64,000 nucleotides of DNA from positions 2,728,001-2,792,000 of the forward strand of contig JASJZH010000004.1 of NCBI GenBank assembly GCA_037178975.1, given 5' to 3'. Source of the DNA: Oscheius tipulae (Eukaryota > Nematoda > Chromadorea > Rhabditida > Rhabditidae). The notes beneath the pieces were generated by a model. That model worked only from the letters and a program-made list of their open reading frames with translations. It was not told where the DNA came from and did not search any database. Of this stretch, positions 11,685 through 21,960 are shown piece after piece; the stretch's first letter is position 1; each line of letters begins with the position of its first letter. Made by a program: the position numbers and the translations under genes.

Positions 11685-13941
11685 TTAGATAGCAATCGGC
11701 TGCGTCGGGCTTCGCTTACAGCCCATCTCGAAGAGCGTCTCTAGGAGCGTCTTCTCATCACCCATAATTCTGGCACCCTCGACGAAGAGAACATTGTCGC
11801 GTTCGAAGGGCTTGTCATTGGGCTCACGGCTACGAAGGATGTTTGGATGATCTGAAACTCGTTTTTATGTGAGATAGAAACGGAATTCTACGCAGAACAC
11901 CGATCATGAGAGGAACATCAACACGCAGAGCAGCGGAGAAGGCTCTGCGTCGTCTCATATCCCACGTCTTGTTAGCCTCTTCCTCGGGATCGCTGATCCC
12001 TACCAGAGAGAACTGGGCACACAGTGGATGCCATCTGGTGTGACTGAAAAAGGCAAATTTCTCGTGCAAAATGGAAGAAAAATCACCGGGAATGAATGCG
12101 GTAGAGGTTGCTGGCTGCAATGGTATCACTTCCACCGGAATCCAGATAGCGGACGGTGGCAAAGTTATCCATAGCGAGAACCTCGACGCGCTGCCATTCT
12201 CCAGTGTACATGGCGCGTTCCTCGGGCACATTGGTGATGGCGTAGACTCGCGTGTTCATCTCCAGCCAACGCTTCACATCGTCCGGTTCGAGCATGAATC
12301 TGTTGTCGGCCATTCCGTAGAAGGTGTCCAAGATTCTAGCATAGTCCTTGAGTACGTCATCAGCTTTCAGCATCGACCAAGTGATATCTCCCAGCTGTTG
12401 CTGCTCCTCCAGAGTGGCTCCGCCGGCCTCTAAAAACGGTTCGAAGGACTCCTTTTCCTCTTTCGTGAATTCTGAAATGTTAGTAACATGCAGGTTAATA
12501 CCAACCTTTGTGGATTCTTTTGAAGAAGCGACCGTAGAACTCGTACGGAGACTGGGTACATGTACCTTCGACGACCACGAGATAGCTAGAGGTCAGTTCG
12601 TCGTAGAAGCTGAAGTTTGGATTAGCCAAGAAAAGCAGATGAGCACACTTATTGTGAACATAATCCTTCGTAATGTAAGGAACTTTGACGTCATTGATGC
12701 TCCACTGATCCCACTCGGAACGAGGAACCGTGAACGGCAGATTGGATGTCTCCTGGCGAATCCAGTTCTCCGGGAAGGCACGTCTGAACAGCGGAAGGTT
12801 TGACGCCTCCTCCGCACCTAGGTTCTTCTGAAAAATATTATTTTTTAAACAATCTAACGGGAATATCTTACCGATGGAGGAGTTCCAATGATGAAGGGAT
12901 ACTTGGACGCGTCATCAATCTCAAGGTAGCGGACCTTGCCCTTCGATCTGCCAGCGAAAACGCAAGCAATGTTACGTCCCTTTGGCTTCTTCTTGTATGT
13001 AGCCAACATGACACCTTGCTCGACCGGATCCACGCCAAACATCTCGACCTGACAAGAAAAATGGATGAAAGAAAAGCTGCCCTCACTTTTAGAGGCTCAC
13101 GGTAGTCGTTTCTGATGACACTGCCCTTCAGGACACGGATGTTGTACTCGGCATACTCACTGATGAGATCAGCAAACAGTTCGCAGTCTTCGTTCGTCCA
13201 ATAAGTTTCCTGCTGATAGATGGAACCAGTGAAAAGGTAAGATTAATGACCTACCATTGCCTTTGCCCTGCCATGATGTTTCTTCTCCAGATCGGTCAGC
13301 GATAGACAAATCGCCTGCCACGGATGATACTCAAAGTTTTTCGGCAAATCGGCCAGACACTGCAAAGGATGACTTGACTTCAATTGACTTCAATAACTTG
13401 CAGCAAACCTCAATATTAACCCATTCGACGTCGCCATGATCGATGAAAATGACCAGAACATAGGAATCGTCCCCGATCTCAGCAGCCTTAAAAATGATAG
13501 CAGATCGAGCGAATCTAAAAGGAGGTTACAGCTAGGACGCGAGCACGGCTGTAAGTTCGTTCCCCGCGCGGAGCCATGTAATAGTTGTCGACCAGATCCC
13601 TCGGAGCAGCTCCGGCGAAGTTGGCCTTCTTCAGATCAAATGGCTCGGTCACTGTGAGCTCGTGGGTGATATTGTTTGTCAGCTCGACCCAGATGCGCGA
13701 GGGCGACTCGACGTGACGGATTACAACCAGAGCTGTTCCGCAGAGAGTGATACGATTGATCTGGAAATGAAAATTGCACAAGTTCTTACATAGGGAAATC
13801 CTAAAAAAAAAACCCGACAAAAAAATCAACCTTGACGGTGCCGTTGATGAGGCCATTCCTTCTCATTTCCGGATATTTAGAACTCTTGTGCTCGATAATT
13901 GGCGATTTCGCTCGCGTTGTAGGCATATTGCCCAACAACAT
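11685..13941 (-). CDS. protein with two or more extended Tudor domains
   Basis: Tudor proteins of this kind usually bind methylarginine on Argonautes or other RNP factors in germ granules; that role is inferred from the family. The protein begins MLLGNMPTTRAKSP directly after a TTTCAG, a likely trans-splice site. The first extended Tudor unit contains RHVESPSRIWVEL, a YYMAPRGERTYSRARVLAV linker and YVLVIFIDHGDVEWV, the classic FxDxG turn. A second unit near 12100-12250 has MYTGEWQRVEVLAMDN and ATVRYLDSGGSDTI, again ending in a YxDxG turn. Both are followed by helical, staphylococcal-nuclease-like flanks. The C-terminus ends MGCKRSPTQPIAI with TAA at 11685-11687. About ten short exons; some internal splice sites are approximate. 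Which TDRD orthologue it is cannot be told by eye. Confidence 0.78.
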
Positions 13942-14163
13942 CTGAAAGACAGAGCAAGATAATGGGACGCGGTTAGAAACTAGGCAAATGTTGATGGGCG
14001 TGGCAGCATCAGAACGCAGGGGTGAGAAATTAGAAAGAATACTAGGCTTTATTAGAGAAACATACGACAACTGCTACACAAACATGAAATAAATACAACC
14101 ATAAATTAATAATTTAGAAATCCGTATCAAGAGCGATCCGTAAATACACAAACGACATCTTTC

Positions 14164-14965
14164 TTAGTTCTTGGCTGTGGAGAGAAAAGCAACGAGTCCA
14201 GCAGATCCGACCATGGAGAAAAGGTTATTGAAAAGAGGATTGAAGGCGCTAAGAAGGAAGAAGGAGGTGAACAAGAGAATAGTCAGGAAGAGGACGTTGG
14301 TGAAGAAGATCGACAGGTAGGTGGCCTCGGTCTCAGCAACTTCGTTCTTGCGGAAGAGAGCACGCTCCTGAAAATGGTCAAAGTAAATAAGGTCCTCTGG
14401 TATGGGCAATGTTTACACTGGTTCTATGATATGCAATTACTACGCGTTTGAACAAAGTCTTGGAACAGCTAGAACCACAAAATTTAACTCGGTCGCCGTT
14501 TGTTTAATTCACGGCTGCTCGTAGAAGCAGTGCTTCTAGGTGAGCACAAACAACACAACGATCTGCACAAGAGTCTTACATAAAAAAAAGCTCACCTCTC
14601 TCTCCTTCAGGCTGATTTTCTTGTCGGCGAACTTCTGGTTGATTTCACGATCAACGGCGGATCCTCTCTTCATCATGATACTGTGCTTCAAGAGTCTCTT
14701 CTGATTGTTACAGGCCATGGTCAAAAGATAGATCGAGGCGATAGCAGAGAGCGTCCACACGATCCACGAGTCATTGATCTGACATCCAGACAAATTGTGG
14801 GCATAAAGAAAGAATTACCTCCATTTGGTGGACTCCATAGAAGAGATAGATTGGAGCCAGCGAGATGACGACAGCATTGAGGTAGAAGATGATGCTGTTA
14901 CCGGTTGTGGTGCTGCTGGAGTAGTTGGCCAAGAGATTTTCCTCTTCCTTGGTGAGCTTTCCCAT
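14164..14965 (-). CDS. ssr3: translocon-associated protein gamma subunit (SSR3)
   Basis: TRAP-gamma is a four-helix subunit of the TRAP complex, which sits beside Sec61 in the ER membrane and helps insert difficult signal sequences. Three exons encode about 185 residues. The N-terminal LTKEEENLLANYS matches the human SEEDLLLQDFS, then SLAPIYLFYGVHQM, LKHSIMMKRGSAVDREINQK, the charged loop SLKERE/ERALFRKNEVAETEAT (human ERILWKKNEVADYEAT), a helix pair and the end SMVGSAGLVAFLSTAKN (human SISASSGLIALLSTGSK). The ATG is 14963-14965, preceded by TTTCCAG; the stop TAA is 14164-14166. It is head to head with Sec61-beta. Confidence 0.95.
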
Positions 14966-15678
14966 GTTGTTTACCTGGAAACCGGGGACAGTAATACAGA
15001 AAAATGATAGCGGAAGCATAACAAGGTTATGGACATCACGTTGTGAGAATAGCCAACGCGACTTTTGTCGGTGCAGAGGAGCTCGAAAATCCAAACGCGA
15101 AAACGACAAACTGCGTACGCGAAGCTCCGCCCTGATGTCTTTTTTGCGAGGAAAAGGTAAGGCTGCGTGGACTCAACACTATCGCGGGCTGCCGAACAGC
15201 CAAACTGCAAAGACTTTTGGCGCCGGTCCAATTTGCCTCTATTTTTGCTCGCACGCCCGTTTGCTCCAAGGCATCGTTGGATCTTTCTGCTGTCTTTCCC
15301 TTTATATCTGCGAACACAAGCGCTCATAAGCTCAGTTGTTTCAAATTTTTAGACTTTTGTTTCGAATACGGTCCATTATTTAACAAGAATTTCTTCTTAC
15401 ACCTGCGCACTGCAGATATGCGTACAAACAAGCACAATTTTCTGTCATCTGCATACAAAATAATACGTGGAAAAGGAACGACATAAAAAGAACAACTTCA
15501 CGCTCCCAAGAAAGTAGCGCCAAACAAAGATTCGAAAATTTGGGTCCCGTAACGAAGTATTTGAAAATCACGTCCATTTCTGTTCTTTTGTTTGTTGGTC
15601 TTGATTTTTCCTCTACTTCTTTCCTCCCTTTCGTGCGTTCATTTTGTCAAACTCATAAGTTTGTTTTTAGTAGAGATC
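14966..15678. promoter_or_regulatory. shared 5' region of SSR3 and SEC61B
   Basis: This 713-nt region separates the divergent start codons of two ER translocon subunits. Open frames inside it are short and overlap on both strands, as in non-coding DNA. ACGTG cores occur near 15038, 15465 and 15570 (for example a TACGTGGA and a GGACGTGA read on one strand), which resemble XBP1/ATF6-type unfolded-protein-response elements, but such 5-mers are common by chance. Candidate trans-splice acceptors are TTTCCAG before SSR3 and TTTTTAG at 15664-15670 before SEC61B. Confidence 0.5.
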
Positions 15679-15968
15679 ATGTCGGACACCGGACGTAGCC
15701 CTCGCCCTGCTGGATCTCAGGTTCGTCAGCGTCGTGGAGGAGGTACATCACTCTTTCAGTAATTTCTGTTTATACACATGTTTCAGCCACCACTCAAGCT
15801 GCAGCTCGTCCTCGTGGAGCCAACAACGGAGGACTCTGGCGTTTTTACACTGAAGACTCGACCGGACTGAAGATTGGACCCGTTCCTGTTCTCGTCATGA
15901 GCCTTGTCTTCATCGCTTCCGTATTCGTTTTGCACATCTGGGGCAAGTTCACCCGCTCGAGAGTCTAA
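15679..15968 (+). CDS. sec-61.B: Sec61 beta, ER translocon subunit
   Basis: This is the small tail-anchored beta subunit of the Sec61 protein-conducting channel. Two exons split in the basic linker give about 75 residues. The N-terminus [20 protein letters not shown] is disordered and basic, followed by [20 protein letters not shown] and [20 protein letters not shown]. The last is the conserved membrane anchor with the GPVPVLVMS motif, ending HIWGKFTRS just before the stop. The single intron (about 50 nt) ends TTTCAG. The stop TAA is 15966-15968. Confidence 0.97.
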
Positions 15969-16187
15969 TCTACAACCGTACTTGTAACATGGATTCCTTC
16001 TATTGTAATCTTATTTATTGTCTGTTGTGATACTTCGTGATTTTATTCCACCAAAATGAAGATTGTTTTAAAGCGTTGGCTTTGCTGTGACACATGAAAC
16101 AATCACTGGTAAAAATAATTTACTAATTAATGAACGCTATAATAACTATTAAAACAAGTAAAAACAATACAACTAAAAAACGGCAGG

Positions 16188-17492
16188 CTAAATATGTTTC
16201 TTAATAACGGGCGAGATTTCGCAGTCGCGGGATACCCTCTTCCGGGGAGCCCGGGGAGGTTGAGCGAACATGCTGCTAGTGTTACTGGATTCGGAAGAAG
16301 AAATGACCCTGATGTTGTAGAAGGATCTCGAGTCCATTCCGGCTTCGATGCCTGCAAGTGTCCAAGAATTGAAGGCTGGGGAGAACTAACTCGAAGACAA
16401 GATGGTGATTTCTCCCTCGACCGAGTCTCCGGTAGTTGTAGGAATAAGCTTGATAATAGAGTCTTTATCCATTATCTCATCAGAGGTGTTCAGAGCATTT
16501 CCACGAGAAACTTCGAATACTTCTTGGAACTCGGGGACGCAGTCGTCAATTTCTCGGGACAGATCGTCACTGGACGAAACCGGGGAGGACGTTGGGGTAC
16601 GTAGCTGCAACATGTAAATAGTTGGACTTTACAAACAACTAACGACGAAATTAGGCTTTTCCTTGATAAGAGCGCTCTCCACCTCCATGAAAAGACGGTG
16701 ATGTCCGGTATTCACAACGTAATGCGCGCTCATTGATCTAGCTAGACCTTTGATATTGTAGCGCGTTTCGGATCGTTCGAAGCCAGGAGCTTGCCAACTA
16801 GTAGGTTTGGCTAAAAAAAAACTTTGATAAGAATAAATTATTAAAACATTACCATCGTTGTAGGCCAGGCGCAATCCAGCGAAACAACCAGGAGGAAGTT
16901 CTTCCATCTGGTACAGAATGGTCGTATCGATGAAGTTGATCAGTAGCTTCATGTCGCTCTTCAGATTCTGGAGACCTGTGTAGTGGAACGAAATTGTCTT
17001 CTTTTCAGTCGTACTGGAAACCAGCACATTCGGCAGAACCAGGAAGCAACTAACTCGGCGAAGACCATATCCAAATCGTCGTCAGCGTAGTCGAAATTCC
17101 ATGTGAAGGCTTCCAGAGCGTTTTGAGGATCATCGCGGCTGTTCGAGATCTGAATCGAGCAAAGTTGATAAAGGCGTAGGATTAACTCACAAGGAGAATG
17201 AACTTGGAGAGATATCCCTTTTTCAGCGCCCGACAAGCCCCATTGATCCTCAACAGAGCATTCTGGCCGAATTCGCTATTGTCGTCGAGAATGTCGAGAT
17301 GAAGACCTGAAAGAAAGCGCTGAATTGTAGATGTGAAAAAGTACCGGCTATTATTTTTCTGATGAAATACTCGTCTCCCAGGACTTTCCGCTTCTTGAGA
17401 ATGCGACTCATCGATAGGGTAATGATCGTTTTCATGTAGTCGACGCTATCATCGGGCGTGTCACCATCTCCGGTGGTCGACAGCTCGACCAT
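16188..17492 (-). CDS. HORMA-domain meiotic chromosome-axis protein (HIM-3/HTP/HORMAD-like)
   Basis: HORMA proteins build the meiotic chromosome axis and control pairing, crossover and cohesion. The N-terminal two thirds carry the HORMA core: DYMKTIITLSMSRILKKRKV, DEYFIRKIIAGLHLDIL, NALLRINGACRALKKGYL, ALEAFTWNFDYADDDLDM, KLLINFIDTTILYQMEELPP and GLRLAYNDAKPTSWQAPGFE, which align with VKxLLxxSIxYI, GCYDALxKKYL, ESYTFxFxY and the YxPPGF end of the family. The C-terminal third is Ser-rich, with a short basic tail CEISPVIKKHI, where HORMA closure motifs are usually found. The ATG is 17490-17492, just after TTTTTTTCAG; the stop TAG is 16188-16190. At least seven exons, all joined in phase. Which paralogue (HIM-3 or HTP type) is not decidable by eye. 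Confidence 0.85.
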
Positions 17493-18012
17493 CCCTGAAA
17501 TTTTTTTTCAGTTTTCGGCTAAAGATGGGAAAGAAGTAAGAAAAGAACTGCAGAATGGAGAAAACGTTTAGGAAGACTTAACATTAAACTGTTCGAAAGT
17601 AACTTCTGATGGGGAAATGCCACAATTTTGGCACCCTTTTGAATGCGTGATAATGCTGGCCGTACGTACTAGTCAGCCGTGTCTTTAACCAGAAAAATTT
17701 CTTGGGGAATAAGACCACCCCATTTGAAAATGCGGTTTTCCATCATAAAAGTTTAGATAAAGAACGCGAATTAGAAAAGCAGTGCAGGTCCATCTTCGGT
17801 TCAAACCTAATCGACACGATCGAGGAAATTCTCATTTTGCATGGAATTGCCTAAATGGAGCCACTCTCTTTTCAGCAGTTTGAACTTACGCCCAATAGTC
17901 TTGTTCTCAAGTTTTCAAGCCTGAGCTTCTTGGCATCGACTTGCCAAGGACAGATTATAAAAGAAGCAGGAATGCAGAGGAACTTCAGTCTGCCCGACTA
18001 CACGCCGGAAGG
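17493..18012. other. intergenic, nothing recognised
   Basis: Upstream of the HORMA gene and before the phosphatase relic. No splice-bounded exon, tRNA or repeat was seen; short A/T-rich runs are present. Confidence 0.5.
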
Positions 18013-18755
18013 ATGGCTGCCGATTGCAAGCAGAAGAAGACGACCCGTCGCCCGAAGAATAATAACAACGCTACCGTGGAGGATGATGAGCCGAATAGAT
18101 AGCAGACGCAGAAGAAACCAGCTATCAGGCGCGGGAACAACTTTAGCCCGGGATCTCTGGAACAGCTGGCGAAATCCTGAGTAATAGTTCGGCAGACACC
18201 CCTCGTTTGAATTTTGCCGCCCTTTTGCGAATTTGGCCAACCTCGAGTTTTCTGTTCCAATACACTCATTTCAGAGTTTTTAACTGTGTTTTTCGGATTC
18301 AGCGTGTTCAAAAATCCCTGTTAATGTGAGAAATATAGAGAAGTTGCCGATATGAGCGATCTTTACCGTTGTTGGTCTAACATATGAATTTCCCACTACC
18401 GCAGCAGACGCAGCGGCCGCCTACTCGTTCAGCGTCTTCCTGGGAGCAGAGCCAGGACGGACGTGGTCTATCTGGAGGAGACTTGAATCAAGCTGGACAA
18501 GAAGCAGCCGCACTACATCCACGCCAACCGAATCAGTCTGCCGGTCCATGACCGCACCTACATATTCACACAGGCTCCGATGGACGATGGTCGCGGGCGC
18601 CGGTCATTGTGAACCTGTGCAAGTCTGTCCAGTACTGGCCGCAGAACGAGGGCGAGACGAGGACTTTCGGTTGCTTCTCTATCCTCCTCAAGAAGAAGGA
18701 CATGGGGGATCGGGACCGTCTCGGCGTCTACGTCCTGAAGACTTTGGCGAGTTGA
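18013..18755 (+). pseudogene. decayed protein tyrosine phosphatase (PTP domain relic)
   Basis: The clear part is 18463-18755. One frame reads HYIHANRISLPVHDRTYIFT and then QAPM, the PTP strand YIHANxxxxP...RxxIxTQxP. It is interrupted by an in-frame TGA at 18484-18486 and ends at a TGA soon after. A second frame, shifted, starts near 18597 and reads APVIVNLCKSVQYWPQNEGE then TRTFG, the following PTP block (VNLCK...YWPxxEGETxxFG). The family segment between the two, with its FW motif, is missing, as is the catalytic HCxxGxGRTG loop. Upstream, 18013-18170 opens with MAADCKQKKTTRRPK, resembling basic leaders of nematode PTPs, and also has a stop. Frameshift, stops and deletions cannot be removed by an intron, so this is a pseudogene. 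Nematodes have large, fast-evolving PTP families. Confidence 0.8.
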
Positions 18756-18832
18756 GCGATCCTCGCTTCTTTTCCTCGGAGTCAGATCGGAGCTTAGACT
18801 GGAGGTACTACTCGCGTAACTCAAACTGTTTA

Positions 18833-20069
18833 TTAAAAAGTCGAAATGTTATCGTTTGGACTCGGCTGAGTCGCGTTGTTCGGAATCGAGTTGGCCGATC
18901 TCGAGTCGAAGATCCACGTGACAAAATGCCTCGGATGGACGAACAGACGACTGATCTCTCGGTTAAAGATGGCAAGGATCAGTCTGATGGTGGATTTTCA
19001 ATGAACAAAAGATAAACATACCCTCCACAAGTATGGCCAATAGCCCATGTTCCAGTTGTCCAGAAGAACAGTGCCAAGGGTCGTTTTGTTCGGGGAGCTA
19101 TCACATCAAAGCTGATCAACATGAGGCAGTAGACAAGACTGTTGATGACGGCTTGGAAGAAAAATCGAGCCTCTCGAATTGACTGTTTCGTCCCCGTGTG
19201 CAGAGATAGCCTCTGAAGGGTGATACTTTGTTCCCAGATGAGAGATCTGTGGTCATCAAGTGAGTCAATCCTCGGCGTGTTCTCACGACCCTATCAAGCA
19301 GACATCAGACCCACTTTTTTTGTCTTGATGAGCATAGAAAGAGTCACCAGATCCATGGATCCCATCACACCGAAAAGCGAACAATTGTAGATGAGGTCAA
19401 TGTACAAGGATAGTCTGTTCCCACACTCATTATTAGAGAACTGGAAGGTGAACAGATCGACGTTGAAATAGAAGCCGCAGTCGCCTGAAACTGATTTCAG
19501 AATTATTCAAAAGAAGCCAACCATAGAAATAGATGGAGACGTAAAGGGCGGAGAGTGAACAGACGAAGATGATAAGGAATCTGGCCACAGATCTGGTGAA
19601 TTTGTTCCGATAAAAGGCCGGTGTCGTTATGGCCAGTAGTCTAAGAAGACCTATTTAAATATCAAAGCATACTAACCGATTGACGCTGATGAAGAAGCAG
19701 GCATGAAATGCAATTTCTTGGAAGAACAAGCTGAGTTGACCTATATGTTTGTTCAGTCCAGCGAGGCGAGGGGAGAGTCCCCTGAAGGGATCACTTTAAT
19801 TAAGTTGAAGGAAGTTGACTCACAATAGCATCAGAGGACAGGACCATAAGAGAAAAATTGATAGAACACCAATATTGGCCATTGTGTGCAACGTGGTTAA
19901 CATGCCGAAGGCATTTCTGAACACAATTGATCTTTACAAAAGTCTGTACTCACTTGAAGACAGTGTTTCTGATCAGAACCACGGCGGAGATGGCATTGAA
20001 GACGATCCCGGTAATAGACACTAGGCCAAGAAAAACAGCACAGAGCTCGTCTTGAATATCGCCATTCAT
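18833..20069 (-). CDS. serpentine 7TM chemoreceptor, Srx type
   Basis: Seven or so exons joined in phase give a seven-helix receptor of about 340 residues. Helix 1 is LGLVSITGIVFNAISAVVLI. FGMLTTLHTMANIGVLSIFL and WSCP follow (family FGxLC...iaN...FLWxxP). HACFFISVNRLLAITTPAFY is the Srx equivalent of the DRY region, then ARFLIIFVCSLSALYVSIYF. REARFFFQAVINSLVYCLML leads to a last helix with WAIGHTCGGLILAIFNREI (family WxxxHxxDGxIxxxFNxEI). The tail is Ser/Asn-rich and ends ISTF with TAA at 18833-18835. Such receptors are usually expressed in ciliated sensory neurons. It appears intact. Its start ATG is 20067-20069. It lies right next to the phosphatase relic. Confidence 0.85.
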
Positions 20070-20443
20070 CTGAAAGTCGGACTAGGAAGCTGACTGGGAC
20101 AAGACGTGAAGTTAGTCTCTCATCGATGAGAACAGTGTGGAGAGAGACGGAATGACAAACACAGGAAGTTCGAGCTTGTATTTCTATTTTCGGGGAGAGA
20201 CACGTCTATCAGAAGACTGGAGGAATAACTCGCGCGTAAAGGATTAAAATTCAAAAGCTGCTACTTTGAACAAACAGCCGTGTTGAAGTAATAGACCAGA
20301 CAAGCAGGAAATTGTCATTGGAACATTACTCGGATTAGTCTTGCGATGTCTGCATAAGTCGATTACCCACCTACAATATTCAAAAGATTCATTATCCTTT
20401 AATTTATCATAATGTACAAACAACAACCTCTTCTGGTTCTTCT
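20070..20443. other. intergenic, nothing recognised
   Basis: Between the start of the Srx gene and the end of the protease gene. It should contain the Srx promoter. No exon was found. Confidence 0.5.
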
Positions 20444-21741
20444 CTAAGCATAAATGTCATCGCCTGTCAGTTTCTCCAGAGTAAGGAATGTGACCGGTTC
20501 TTTTTTGGTGATCTCTCCGAGGAGAGGAAACCTGGCCTGGAGGGACAGCCATTGGACAGAACTACTACCTTTGGCATGGGGAGTACAGACTCCAGAGACC
20601 TCACAGATCCAAGAACTGTGAGCGTTCAGGATCACACTCACGTCTTCTGCTTCCACTGAACGGGTTTTTTGAATTGGGAAAGGAGGGGAAACAGACCATG
20701 GATACCCAGACTTCTGATATCGACGATGGCGGCACAGGACTTTCCGGCCACGTAGACTGCCGAAACGAAGGCTGTTCCATTGGCATCAAAGACTATCTGA
20801 CTGGATCCGCTGTCGCCCTAAGGGAGGATCACATGGATTGTTGAGCAGAAACTAACTCCGCAACCAGCTCCGTGGGGATGAGAGGAGCAGATGAGGTTCT
20901 CGTGCTTGACATCCTCTCCTGAGCACTCTTCCTTCGAGACAGTCTCGTGTTTTCTCAGGATACCAGCGGGTGTTTCAAGGGCCACACCGTAGCCGAACAT
21001 GCTGAAATGGGTCCCGGGAAAAATTGATTCGTCGGACAAGCAGGCTGGCTGAACTGTACTCGTGAAGGGGACTTCTGTCTCCAGCTCGATGACAGCCACA
21101 TCACCTTGGAAGGGATTGTAGATTCTGTCAAAACATTGAGCGAGGACGTATTGACTGGAGAAGAAGACCTAAATAACCTTTTAGACTAAGGTAGGAGCAT
21201 GCAACCTTATTGATCTTGATTCCCTTGGGATCGAACTGTGAACTGCAGTTGTCCTGAAGACAGACATCGGGGGCCACGACCAGGAATCGGTCGAGATTAC
21301 GACGGTTCATCGAGTAGTGAACCACCTCGAGCGTGCTGTTGATCTGGCTGAAGTAGAAGAATGAAGAATAGAGAGGAACAAGTACCAGACGGGCTCGATA
21401 ACCTGTCCGAAGCAGTGTGCAGCTGTCAAAACATGTCTCGAACTGATCAAAGTCCCGCTGCAGATCACTCGGCTCATGTTGAATTCTGAGTAGTTCAATT
21501 TTGCTTAGAGAAATAACAAAAAAATACGATTGTCTAGGCTTATCTCCGGATTCCATTTTTGGGTGTACTTCAAGGCTACGGTCCATGGGGCCTCGACTCT
21601 CTTGGCTTCCGGGGTATACATGGACCTCTGGGCACGATTGGTCGTCACAGCCAGCCTCTTTCCGCAAGTGTCTCGAAGCAGTGAACTCTCTTCTGGAGAC
21701 AAAGGCCCGGCAGCTACTAATGAAATGAGAAAAATGAACAT
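20444..21741 (-). CDS. secreted chymotrypsin-fold serine protease (S1)
   Basis: The protein starts with a signal peptide (MFIFLISLVAAG) and a short pro-region. The S1 catalytic triad is complete: His in LISSRHVLTAAHCFG, Asp in GDVAVIELETEV and Ser in GDSGSSQIVF. The pocket position six residues before the catalytic Ser is not Asp (the local sequence is HGAGCGGDSG), so trypsin-like Arg/Lys preference is unlikely. The usual GDSGGP is GDSGSS here. Cysteines fit three or more disulfides. The final exon is a 70-residue extension ending LEKLTGDDIYA with TAG at 20444-20446. One junction near 21350-21400 is approximate. A CATAAAAGGG about 35 nt upstream of the start codon could be a TATA element. It is divergent from the mucin-like gene. 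Confidence 0.87.
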
Positions 21742-21960
21742 AGCGCGCTTTGTCCTCTGTCTGACCCATCAGCCCTTTTATGGAAACGGCTATTTGTTCT
21801 CTGCTTTTTGAGCCATTGTTAGCCGCCTGCTGTACAGCAGCAAAAGTTAAAATTGGAAACGAATCTTTCAAAAAGTAATTATGTTTTCTTGTCAAGCAAA
21901 GTCAGATACAGTTGGCAACATATAGAGGAAACTCGTCTGCTGGGTTCTTTCTCGGCCACG

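Noticed and set aside
11685-13941. Translation initiation factor eIF3d
   Set aside because: Considered at first from size and position, but the residues do not align; two FxDxG/YxDxG turns with extended flanks show Tudor domains.
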